From Oscillospiraceae bacterium (GTDB lineage: Bacteria > Bacillota_A > Clostridia > Oscillospirales > Ruminococcaceae): 9,471 bases of DNA. The stretch covers positions 1-9,471 of the forward strand of contig JAGDDO010000323.1 in the NCBI GenBank assembly GCA_017848205.1, in the 5' to 3' direction. This document shows, one piece after another, positions 1 to 6,481 of this stretch. Position numbers and translations under genes: made by a program. A model generated the notes under the pieces. It made no database searches and had not been told where the DNA came from. It saw nothing but the letters and a program-made list of their open reading frames with translations. Positions within the stretch are counted from its first letter, which is position 1. Every line of letters starts with the position of its first letter.

Positions 1-1755
1 GTTACGGTATTCAAAAACAGCTGCTGCGCCTACAAAGTTGTTGAAAATAAGAGATTCAGATGTGTCGTTGGTAAGAAAATCAAACGCAACTTCGGCATTT
101 GTTTCCTTGGTACGCATCTGTGTGAGGGCAACTCCGGTGGAACTGCTTTTCAGCAGACCGCGGAAGTCCGTTTCTGACAGTGGTTTTGAATAATAGAATC
201 CCTGAATGTAGTAGCAGCCGATACTTTCAAGAAAGTCAGCCTGCTCGGCAGTTTCAACTCCTTCGGCTATTACAGGAAGATTGAGCCAGTTTACCATGCG
301 GACTACAGAACTTAATATGGTTGCACCGCGCTTGTTGCTGCTCTTGTCTTCGTCAAGGAATTTCATGTCGAGCTTTATCATGTCAAAGTCGATGTCCTTG
401 AGAATGTTTAATGACGAATAGCCGCTTCCGAAGTCATCCATTTCAACGATGTATCCGTAGCTGTGTAGCTTGCGTACTGCTTCATTTATGAAGTCACTGT
501 TTCCGAGAGTAGCCGACTCAGTTATTTCGACACGGAGATATTTTGAAGGAACGTCATACTGCATGCGTATCTTTTCAAGATTGTCGATAAAGTCAGGACT
601 GAAGATGTCATAACGTGTGAGGTTTATCGACACCGGTACGATGTGTATGTCGTCGCATATGCATTTTTTAAGAAACTGGCAGACCTTTTCAAAGACGTAC
701 ATATCAAGCTTGGTGATAAATCCGTTCTTTTCGTAAATAGGTATGAAGACACCCGGTGATATAAGCCCGCGTTCCGGATGCTGCCAGCGGATAAGAGCCT
801 CAGCGCCTACTATAAGGCCGGTAGTATGGTTGTACTGCGGCTGATAGTAGACAACGAACTGTTCTTCCTTCAGGGCAGTTTTCATGAGCCCTGAGATCTC
901 CTGCTCGGTCACCAGATCGTTTCTGAGATTTTCTCTGTATATGGTGTACTTTCTTGTGTAGCTGCCCTTGATGGATTTCTGGGCGATTATAGCACGGTCA
1001 ACAGCGCCCTCGGCGTTTACGCATTTGTCCATAATATAGATTCCGGCGTTGCACATTACTTCAAGGGACAGGTCGAAGTTTGATACCTGTTCAAGGAAAT
1101 CGGTTATAAAGTCGTTTATCCTATTTTCAGGGCATTTCGTATAGAACATGAAACGGTCCGATTCTATACGGCAGCCGAATCCGGAGTGCTTTAATGTCTC
1201 GTTTATAACTGCGGCTACATGCTTTAAAAGCTCATCGCCTTTCTTTGAGCCGAAAATATCGTTTATCATCTTGAACCTGATAACATCAAGATAAACAACA
1301 ATGTGTTTTCCTGCTTCATTTTCAGGACGGACGGTCATAAGGTCATTGAGTTCATTGATAAAGGCAGTCTTTGTAAGCAGTCCGGTAAGTTCATCCTTGT
1401 CGTTCAGTGGGTACCGGTTTACTGTGCTGAGTGAAATGGTTACAGTTTTATTTGAGTCGTTTTTTAAGAATATTGTATTGACTTTTTTATAGTCATCGGC
1501 TGCTTTCATGTTCAGTTCTTCGGAAGCTACAGTTTCGGAAGTGCTGTTTATAAGCTTGGTAAGTGTATCTTTTACAAGCTTTCCGGTCCCCGCCGAGGAT
1601 AAATTTTCTTCGTCAAGTATCTGCCACAGCGGCCTGTCGTCAAAGTGATCGCCGAACAGATCTGTTACTTCAGGTGTGTATGTAAATTTGTTATTGCAGT
1701 AGTCATATGTTATAAAAGCATTGCGGTACAGACTTTGTTTCTGCGGCCCTGGCAT
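1..1755 (-). CDS. Degenerate-GGDEF/EAL cyclic-di-GMP phosphodiesterase, 3' end cut by window edge
   Basis: An open frame of 585 codons runs off the left edge without a stop. The ATG at 1755 follows an AGGAGG ribosome site with 8 bases between. Residues about 1-115 look like a PAS-type sensor region. Residues about 120-275 form a GGDEF domain (DELTGL at 121-126), but its signature reads ESDRF at 198-202, so cyclase activity is probably lost. Residues about 285-535 form an EAL domain with the expected metal and catalytic positions: E319 of EAL, N378, E410, D440 and D441 (DDFGSGYSSL), K461, E499 (AEGVET) and Q518. It should therefore hydrolyse c-di-GMP, with the GGDEF remnant perhaps acting as a GTP-sensing or dimerisation module. 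About 50 further residues follow the EAL domain and resemble the start of another PAS-like domain. No transmembrane segment is visible, so it is probably cytosolic. It has its own promoter and ATA-rich codon use unlike the redox operon. Domain calls are firm; the activity is inferred. Confidence 0.9.
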   Translation of the reverse strand, partial: MPGPQKQSLYRNAFITYDYCNNKFTYTPEVTDLFGDHFDDRPLWQILDEENLSSAGTGKLVKDTLTKLINSTSETVASEELNMKAADDYKKVNTIFLKNDSNKTVTISLSTVNRYPLNDKDELTGLLTKTAFINELNDLMTVRPENEAGKHIVVYLDVIRFKMINDIFGSKKGDELLKHVAAVINETLKHSGFGCRIESDRFMFYTKCPENRINDFITDFLEQVSNFDLSLEVMCNAGIYIMDKCVNAEGAVDRAIIAQKSIKGSYTRKYTIYRENLRNDLVTEQEISGLMKTALKEEQFVVYYQPQYNHTTGLIVGAEALIRWQHPERGLISPGVFIPIYEKNGFITKLDMYVFEKVCQFLKKCICDDIHIVPVSINLTRYDIFSPDFIDNLEKIRMQYDVPSKYLRVEITESATLGNSDFINEAVRKLHSYGYIVEMDDFGSGYSSLNILKDIDFDMIKLDMKFLDEDKSSNKRGATILSSVVRMVNWLNLPVIAEGVETAEQADFLESIGCYYIQGFYYSKPLSETDFRGLLKSSSTGVALTQMRTKETNAEVAFDFLTNDTSESLIFNNFVGAAAVFEYRN

Positions 1756-1796
1756 CAAATTCCCCTCCTTTGCAGGATAATAATCTCATTTTAGTT

Positions 1797-1825
1797 ATTA
1801 TACCATAAAATTAAGAAGAATTCAA
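1797..1825 (-). promoter_or_regulatory. Sigma-A promoter of the EAL-domain gene
   Basis: Read on the minus strand, a -35 box TTGAAT (1820-1825) and a perfect -10 box TATAAT (1797-1802) are separated by exactly 17 bases. A TG one base before the -10 box makes it an extended -10. Transcription should begin near position 1790, giving a leader of about 35 bases before the ATG at 1755. It lies between the rex terminator and the EAL gene, so that gene is an independent unit. Confidence 0.8.
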
Positions 1826-1870
1826 TCTGAAAATGTTCTATTGATATAAAATAATGACCTGCATATTTGT

Positions 1871-1907
1871 AAAAAATCACCCTGCGGAAACTGTGATCCG
1901 CAGGGTG
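1871..1907 (-). terminator. Rho-independent terminator after rex, possibly bidirectional
   Basis: A perfect 10-bp stem (CACCCTGCGG at 1878-1887 pairing with CCGCAGGGTG at 1898-1907) closes a 10-base loop. On the minus strand it is followed by a run of Us (1871-1876), and it begins eight bases after the rex stop codon, so it should end the transporter-rex transcript. On the plus strand the same stem is followed by TCGG and six Ts at 1912-1917, so it could also stop plus-strand transcription. Confidence 0.88.
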
Positions 1908-1915
1908 TCGGTTTT

Positions 1916-2530
1916 TTAGATTTTCTTGTTAAGGTAGGCAAGTGAAAGAGCCATGTTTTCGTACTGTACCGGAATGTCATCAGGTACGGTGAGAGTACAT
2001 GGGGCAAAGCACCAGATTGCTCTTATTCCGTTTTTAAGGAAACGGTCGCATACCTCCTGGGCACTGTGTGCAGGTACTGCTATAACGCCGATGCGTATAT
2101 TGTTTTCCCTGCAGAAATCGTCGAGTCTGTCCATTGAATAGACCGGCTTTCCGAGATTACTGGTCTCAGGTTCAGTCACTGCTTTGTCGAATGCGGCCAT
2201 AATGTCAAGACCGTAGTCCCTGAAACCGCCGTAGTCAAGCAGTGCACGTCCGAGTTTGCCGGCTCCGACGATCACAACATTTCCGTTTTCGTTGTGTCCG
2301 AGAAAGTTTTCGAGGACTTCTATGAGTTCTGATATTCTGTAGCCGGTCTTAGGTCTTCCGGCACCGCTTACTGCGCCGAGATCCTTTCTGACCTGAACTT
2401 CGCCCAGACCGAGTTCTTTTGCAAGGGCAGTAGCAGAAATGTTTTCAGTAGTGGGATCTGTATTTTTCAGATACTTTAAATAGACCGGAAGACGGCCCAT
2501 TGTCGCCCTTGATACCTCAATTTGTTTCAT
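1916..2530 (-). CDS. rex: Redox-sensing transcriptional repressor Rex
   Basis: Rex represses fermentation and NADH-oxidising genes when NADH/NAD+ is low and leaves DNA when NADH binds. The protein is 204 residues from the ATG at 2530, normal for the family. An N-terminal winged helix carries the recognition segment RKDLGAVSGAGRPKTGY (residues 48-64). A Rossmann domain follows, with the dinucleotide-binding VGAGKLGRAL (88-97) and AAFDK (112-116), whose Asp fits NAD(H) preference. The C-terminal helix NMALSLAYL (192-200) is the domain-swap helix typical of Rex dimers. A GTG at 2539 is in frame, but it has no good ribosome site, whereas GGGTGG sits five bases before the ATG. It lies 25 bases downstream of the transporter gene, so the two are probably cotranscribed, and it is followed by a strong terminator. 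I found no convincing Rex operator (TTGTTAA-N4-TTAACAA or TTGTGAAAT-type full palindrome) inside the window. Confidence 0.96.
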   Translation of the reverse strand: MKQIEVSRATMGRLPVYLKYLKNTDPTTENISATALAKELGLGEVQVRKDLGAVSGAGRPKTGYRISELIEVLENFLGHNENGNVVIVGAGKLGRALLDYGGFRDYGLDIMAAFDKAVTEPETSNLGKPVYSMDRLDDFCRENNIRIGVIAVPAHSAQEVCDRFLKNGIRAIWCFAPCTLTVPDDIPVQYENMALSLAYLNKKI

Positions 2531-2535
2531 AATTA

Positions 2536-2541
2536 CCACCC
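2536..2541 (-). promoter_or_regulatory. Weak ribosome binding site that decides the rex start
   Basis: On the minus strand, GGGTGG lies five bases before the ATG at 2530. It overlaps the in-frame GTG at 2539, which has no purine-rich site at a suitable distance, so the ATG is preferred and the protein is three residues shorter than the longest frame. Confidence 0.5.
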
Positions 2542-2555
2542 GTCGTTCTGATTTA

Positions 2556-3800
2556 TCAGCTGAATGTAGTTATAATGAACTGTGATACGAGTACGATAGA
2601 AATAAGTGCGATCGGATAAGCAGCAGCGTAAGCAGAAGCTACGTCATCAGTTTTTGCAACGTTGATAAGTGTGCCGAGAGCAGGTGTTGATGTCATACCG
2701 CCTGTGATACCGCCGAGGTTGTTGAAGAGCGGAAGCTTGATGATGTACTTTGCAATGAAGAAGCCTACTATCATAGGAACGAGAGTCATGATAACACCGT
2801 AGAAGAATAATTCAGGCTTGAAGTACTTAACGAATGAAGCACCGCCAGGGATACCGGCACCGATAAGGAATGCCATGAGACCGAATTCACGGAAGAGTTC
2901 AAGCATTTTCTTTTCAGGCTTCATGCTGAGAGCACCGAAGTGTCCGAAGTGAGCAACAACGAGGGAAGCAAGGAGGCATCCGCCTGTTGTGCCGAGTGAG
3001 AATGATGACTTACCCATAGGGATCTTGACACCGCCGAGGAGCATACCGATAACAACTGCGATAGCGAATGCAGCAAGACCGAAGTTGTCGATGTTAAAGA
3101 ACTTTTTGCCTTCATCCTTTGAAGAGCCTGTGTCAACTGAAGCGATCTTCTTGCGTTCTTCATCGAGGTTGGCACCGAGGATCTTAGGAATTACCTGTAC
3201 GAAGAGTACAACACCTACAACGCCGAAGAGATATGCGATACCGTGACCAACAGTTACGATGTCTTCCATTTCTGAGATCTTGTCAGCGTTTCCTGCATAT
3301 ACAGAACCGAGAGTATCCTTGGCTGCTGAGAAAGCAGGAGTAGATGTAAGAGCACCTGAAAGGAGGCCTACTGCCATAGCAGCGTCGCATCCGAATACCT
3401 TGATGCAGAAGATAGTTGTAAGTCCGCCGAGAATGATTATAAGAAGTGAGAGAAGGGCATATGACTTGAAGTTTTTCTTAAGACTTGAAAAGAAGTTAGG
3501 ACCTGCAATGAATCCTACTGATGTAACGAAGAGGATGAGTCCGAGATTTTCAATTATCTTGAAATAGTTCTTTGCAAGTTCTGCTTTTGTACCGAAGTTT
3601 TCAGTTACAAGATTTGTTCCGTCAACAGTGAAAACCATAGCACCGATAAGAAGTGCCACGATAAATACACCGGCTGTGCCGAGGGATACGCCCTTGACTG
3701 TTACTCGTCCGAGAAGATATCCGAGTCCTGCTACAACGAAAACAACGAGCATCAGGAATCCGATACCGGTAATGGATATTATTCCATCAAAAAAGTTCAT
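2556..3800 (-). CDS. AspT/YidE/SucE-family (AAE) transporter, candidate succinate or dicarboxylate exporter
   Basis: This is an integral membrane protein of 414 residues with roughly ten hydrophobic segments in two halves. Each half carries the family's repeated signature: GLLSGALTSTPAF at 145-157 and GGITGGMTSTPAL at 363-375. That pattern identifies the aspartate:alanine exchanger (YidE/YbjL duplication) family. Classical members such as AspT and the Corynebacterium succinate exporter SucE1 are about 540-560 residues and carry TrkA-C/RCK domains between the halves. Here the link is only a short charged loop (about 211-237), so the protein is a compact version. The start is ATG at 3800 with GGAGG seven bases upstream. 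It lies downstream of the fumarate reductase operon and 25 bases before rex. Substrate cannot be read from sequence; a role in succinate efflux is inferred from context. An amino acid or other dicarboxylate exchanger is equally compatible with the family. Confidence 0.85.
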   Translation of the reverse strand: MNFFDGIISITGIGFLMLVVFVVAGLGYLLGRVTVKGVSLGTAGVFIVALLIGAMVFTVDGTNLVTENFGTKAELAKNYFKIIENLGLILFVTSVGFIAGPNFFSSLKKNFKSYALLSLLIIILGGLTTIFCIKVFGCDAAMAVGLLSGALTSTPAFSAAKDTLGSVYAGNADKISEMEDIVTVGHGIAYLFGVVGVVLFVQVIPKILGANLDEERKKIASVDTGSSKDEGKKFFNIDNFGLAAFAIAVVIGMLLGGVKIPMGKSSFSLGTTGGCLLASLVVAHFGHFGALSMKPEKKMLELFREFGLMAFLIGAGIPGGASFVKYFKPELFFYGVIMTLVPMIVGFFIAKYIIKLPLFNNLGGITGGMTSTPALGTLINVAKTDDVASAYAAAYPIALISIVLVSQFIITTFS

Positions 3801-3837
3801 TATAAAACCTCCAAAAAAATAAAACGTGTAAATACTG

Positions 3838-3871
3838 CAGCATGAAACTGTACCCCTTGAATCTCATGCTG
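3838..3871 (-). repeat. 8-bp inverted repeat in the transporter leader
   Basis: CAGCATGA (3838-3845) and its exact complement TCATGCTG (3864-3871) are separated by 18 bases. In RNA read from the minus strand they could form a hairpin about 40 bases before the transporter ATG, followed by a T-rich stretch just before the ribosome site. It may be a leader structure or an operator; function is unknown. Confidence 0.4.
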
Positions 3872-3888
3872 ATACTGTTAGGAAAACA

Positions 3889-3924
3889 CTGATCAGTTCC
3901 GTGATCCGGCTTTGTGCTGATCAG
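3889..3924. repeat. Two copies of palindrome CTGATCAG
   Basis: The self-complementary octamer CTGATCAG occurs at 3889-3896 and again at 3917-3924, with starts 28 bases apart. The intervening sequence contains a CCG-TGATC-CGG partial palindrome. Paired palindromes near a promoter fit a regulator site that binds as a dimer of dimers, or a hairpin in the leader RNA. The regulator is not identified. Confidence 0.4.
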
Positions 3925-3986
3925 CCAAAATGACAATACGCAATTTATACTAAATAAACCCGCAGGTCCATTTTATATTGAGCAAA

Positions 3987-4001
3987 ATGTCAATATGACA
4001 T
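3987..4001. promoter_or_regulatory. Perfect 15-bp palindrome, candidate operator
   Basis: ATGTCA-ATA-TGACAT is a perfect inverted repeat with six-base arms. On the minus strand it contains a consensus TTGACA -35 hexamer, although no -10 box lies at the usual 16-18 bases from it (TATAAA follows after only 10). A related half site, TTGTCATTTT, occurs nearby on the same strand (around 3926-3936). It does not match the known Rex consensus. It is most likely a binding site for an unidentified dimeric regulator of the transporter-rex unit. Confidence 0.4.
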
Positions 4002-4009
4002 AACACACG

Positions 4010-4037
4010 GCAAACCCCTGCAGATGCAGGGGTTTGC
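4010..4037. terminator. Strong hairpin after the fumarate reductase operon, no U tract
   Basis: GCAAACCCCTGCA (4010-4022) and TGCAGGGGTTTGC (4025-4037) are exact complements; sterically, twelve pairs around a four-base loop are likely. The stem lies 115 bases after the flavoprotein stop. Neither strand has a T run directly after it, so it is not a standard intrinsic terminator. It may be a 3'-end protecting stem, a processing site or a leaky terminator between operon and transporter. Confidence 0.5.
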
Positions 4038-4151
4038 TGGTTAAGTGTCTTTGTGAAATCACGGACTTTCATCTGTCTGCGTTAAGGCGGAATGGATACC
4101 GTCAGCCCATGCAGAGAGCGTTATCAGTGATTCCTGTTTTTTAAAGGGAGA

Positions 4152-5759
4152 TTACATTCCCTGCTTGTTTCCGCGGTAGTCAGGGAGTAACTTTGGTGAT
4201 ACAGCGTCTGTCTTAACGCCTGCTGCTTCACGTTCTGCGTCGAACTTAGCGATGTGGTCAAGTGTGAGCTTGCCTACGTTTACGTTCTTAGCCTTTGCTG
4301 CAGCGTGTACACCGGCATTACGGCCGAATACGATAACGTCGAGGAGTGAGTTACCCATGAGACGGTTTGTACCGTGGATACCGCCTACAGCCTCGCCGGC
4401 AACGAAGAGGTTTTCAACGTTTGTTGTCTGACCGTCAGGAGTGATGTCGAGACCGCCGTTCTGGTAGTGGAGTGTTGGGTAAACGAGGATAGGCTCCTTG
4501 CGGATATCAATGCCGTAGCTGCCGAACATACGCATCATAGCAGGGATACGCTTTTCGATTGTGCCTTCACCGCCGATGAGTTCGATCATTGGTGTGTCGA
4601 GCCATACAGCCTTGCCGCTGCCTGTGCTTACGCCGTTGTTTCTGTCTGAGCATTCACGGATGATAGAAGCTGCAGAAACGTCACGTGTCTCGAGAGGATG
4701 CATGAATACTTCACCGTTTACGTTTACGAGCTTGGCGCCGAGTGAACGAACCTTTTCAGTTACGAGAGCGCCGAAGATCTGCTGCGGGAATGCAGCACCT
4801 GTCGGATGGTACTGAAGTGTGTGTGCATAGAGGAGCTTAGCGCCTGCTCTGTAGCCGAGTACGAGACCGTCAGCTGTTGCGCCGTAGTGGTTTGATGTAG
4901 GGAAGCCCTGGTAGTGCATACGTCCTGCACCGCCTGTAGCGATGATAACTGTCTTTGCACGTGCAACCATGAGTTCCTTTGTTTCCATGTTCATGAGAAC
5001 AGCACCTGCTGCGTGGCCGTTTTCATCGAGGATGAGTTCGATAGCAGATGTGAAGTCAACTACTTCGATTCCGAGGTTGATAACTTCGTCACGGAGTGTA
5101 CGCATGATCTCAGCACCTGAGTAGTCCTTGGCTGCGTGCATTCTCTTGCGTGATGTACCGCCGCCGTGAGTTGTGATCATACGGCCTGTTTCGTCCTTGT
5201 CGAATTCAACGCCGAGTTCGTTGAGCCACTTGATAGCGCCAGGAGCGTCACAAACGAGCTTTTCGAGAAGTTCACGCTTAGCCATGAAGTGACCGCCGCC
5301 GAAAGCGTCGATGAAGTGCTGTGCAGGTGAGTCGTTTTCCTTGTCAGCAGCCTGGATACCGCCTTCAGCCATCATTGTGTTGGCATCGCCCATACGGAGC
5401 TTTGTAACGATCATTGTCTTTGCGCCTGCATTGTGAGCTTCGATAGCAGCTGATGTACCTGCACCGCCGCCGCCGATGATGAGAACGTCAACATCATACT
5501 TTACATCTGAAAGATCGATGTCTGAAGCCTTGATACGGCTGTGAGCCTGGAGTATTTCAACGAGTTCGTGAGGAACTGATTCGCCCTTGTTAGGACCGAA
5601 CTTGAGTTCTGCAAATTCGCTCTTTTTGTAGTCAGGATGGTAAGCTGCAAGGAGATCATCCTTTTCCTGAGCTGTCATACGTCTTGGTTCCATAGCTGTA
5701 TTGGCAGCTCTGTTAGCTTCGACCTTCTTTAATGATTCCTGAAATTCTGCTGAATACAT
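4152..5759 (-). CDS. Soluble fumarate reductase flavoprotein (FrdA/TfrA-like)
   Basis: This 535-residue flavoprotein should reduce fumarate to succinate. FAD binds through GGGGAG (96-101) after an unusual N-terminal extension of about 85 residues. Compared with E. coli FrdA, the substrate and proton-relay residues are present: H318 (HPTG), E335 and R338 (TEKVR), R359 (TRDVSAASI, the proton-donor Arg), H431 (LHYQNGG) and R466 (HGTNRL). At the position of the histidine that covalently holds FAD in FrdA/SdhA there is N127, so FAD is predicted to be noncovalent. The protein ends soon after the second FAD motif and lacks the usual C-terminal helical domain. The ATG at 5759 follows GGAGG with 9 bases between. 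It lies 14 bases after the iron-sulfur subunit gene and is last in the operon. No signal peptide or membrane anchor genes are visible, so a cytosolic soluble enzyme is inferred. Related FAD enzymes (aspartate oxidase, 3-ketosteroid or urocanate reductases) fit less well because the complete fumarate site is conserved. Confidence 0.9.
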   Translation of the reverse strand: MYSAEFQESLKKVEANRAANTAMEPRRMTAQEKDDLLAAYHPDYKKSEFAELKFGPNKGESVPHELVEILQAHSRIKASDIDLSDVKYDVDVLIIGGGGAGTSAAIEAHNAGAKTMIVTKLRMGDANTMMAEGGIQAADKENDSPAQHFIDAFGGGHFMAKRELLEKLVCDAPGAIKWLNELGVEFDKDETGRMITTHGGGTSRKRMHAAKDYSGAEIMRTLRDEVINLGIEVVDFTSAIELILDENGHAAGAVLMNMETKELMVARAKTVIIATGGAGRMHYQGFPTSNHYGATADGLVLGYRAGAKLLYAHTLQYHPTGAAFPQQIFGALVTEKVRSLGAKLVNVNGEVFMHPLETRDVSAASIIRECSDRNNGVSTGSGKAVWLDTPMIELIGGEGTIEKRIPAMMRMFGSYGIDIRKEPILVYPTLHYQNGGLDITPDGQTTNVENLFVAGEAVGGIHGTNRLMGNSLLDVIVFGRNAGVHAAAKAKNVNVGKLTLDHIAKFDAEREAAGVKTDAVSPKLLPDYRGNKQGM

Positions 5760-5773
5760 TAGTGGTAGCCTCC

Positions 5774-6448
5774 TTACTTTTCGATTTCTCTGTTGTTGTA
5801 GAGTTCCTTGAGTTCTTCTACCGGCTTGCCCATGAGGTTTTCAAGGAGTTCCTTGAAGTCGCCGTTTTCGATCTCTTTAACTCTGTTTTCAAGGTGTTCA
5901 CTCTTTGGTGCGAGGTACTTACCGTTGATTCTTCTTGCAAGCATAGCTACCTGTGGATGTGAGATACCTGCAGGACAGCGTGATGAACATACGCCGCACA
6001 TTACGCAGTCGAATGATTCTTCAGCACAGAGTTCGAATTCGCCTCTCTGAGCGTAAGCGATGTACTGCATAACATTGAGAGACTGTGTACAGCTCTTTGT
6101 ACATGCATTACATCCTACACATGCATATATTTCAGGGTAAAGCTGCATCATTACCTGTTCAGTTGTCTTTACCTTTTCAATGTCGTAAACCTGCTTTACG
6201 AGCGGGAAGAAAGGAAGTGTAGCAACGTACATGCCTTCTTCAACCTTTGTCTGACATGCGAGACATGTTCTGAGCTGTACATCACCCTTGATACGGTAGA
6301 TAGTAGCACATGCACCGCAGAAACCGTTACGGCATCCGCAGCCGCGAACGAGCTGGTAGCCGGCATATTCCATAGCACGCATGATTGTGAGATGATCCGG
6401 AACAGAATACTGTTTGCCGAACAGGTAAATGTTTACCATGTTTTCCAT
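5774..6448 (-). CDS. Fumarate reductase iron-sulfur subunit (FrdB/TfrB N-terminal type) with HdrC-like clusters
   Basis: This 224-residue electron-transfer subunit probably delivers electrons to the flavoprotein encoded next. The N-terminal part is a plant-type 2Fe-2S domain with C39, C44, C47 and C62 (C-X4-C-X2-C, then C), plus extra cysteines C37 and C65. The second half has two complete CX2CX2CX3C motifs: C110-C113-C116-C120 and C148-C151-C154-C158. Classical FrdB/SdhB proteins carry one 3Fe-4S centre near the quinone; two full 4Fe-4S motifs resemble HdrC and methanogen TfrB instead. Unlike methanogen TfrB it has no C-terminal HdrB-like CCG domain, so it should not oxidise thiols. The C-terminus is a charged helix-rich tail (about 180-224). 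The ATG at 6448 has AGGAG ten bases upstream, 33 bases after the preceding stop. The stop codon touches the ribosome site of the flavoprotein gene, suggesting translational coupling. Confidence 0.88.
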   Translation of the reverse strand: MENMVNIYLFGKQYSVPDHLTIMRAMEYAGYQLVRGCGCRNGFCGACATIYRIKGDVQLRTCLACQTKVEEGMYVATLPFFPLVKQVYDIEKVKTTEQVMMQLYPEIYACVGCNACTKSCTQSLNVMQYIAYAQRGEFELCAEESFDCVMCGVCSSRCPAGISHPQVAMLARRINGKYLAPKSEHLENRVKEIENGDFKELLENLMGKPVEELKELYNNREIEK

Positions 6449-6481
6449 AATATTTAAACTCCTCTCGGTTACTTTTGATTA

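Larger units (their letters stand above)
3801..4151 (-). other. Gene-free control region between fumarate reductase operon and transporter-rex unit
   Basis: These 351 bases hold no supportable gene. Ordered as minus-strand transcription reads them: about 110 bases of featureless sequence after the flavoprotein stop, a strong hairpin (4010-4037), a 15-bp palindrome (3987-4001), a weak promoter candidate (TGGACC, then TATAAA at 3944-3949, with a poor spacing of 15), two copies of CTGATCAG, an 8-bp inverted repeat, and the GGAGG ribosome site (3808-3812). I could not match it to a known riboswitch. It probably contains the promoter and leader of the transporter-rex unit. Confidence 0.6.

Noticed and set aside
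1301..1492. Plus-strand 63-residue open frame
   Set aside because: It lies antisense to the GGDEF domain and has no ribosome site or recognisable product.
3975..4000. TTGACA and TATAAA on the minus strand as a promoter
   Set aside because: The spacing is about 10 bases, far below the 16-18 needed, so I kept only the palindrome as a candidate operator.
4051..4064. TTGTGAAAT followed by CAC, resembling half of a Rex operator
   Set aside because: Only the left half matches; the second half (needed as ATTTCACAA-type at correct spacing) is absent, and the site lies in the operon's 3' region rather than at a promoter.
4038..4151. Small gene or regulatory RNA after the flavoprotein stop
   Set aside because: No start with a ribosome site and only weak interrupted pairing (GGAAT/ATTCC with GATA/TATC); nothing supportable.
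4374..5124. Plus-strand open frames across the flavoprotein gene
   Set aside because: They are antisense shadows of a strongly conserved coding sequence, with no family resemblance.
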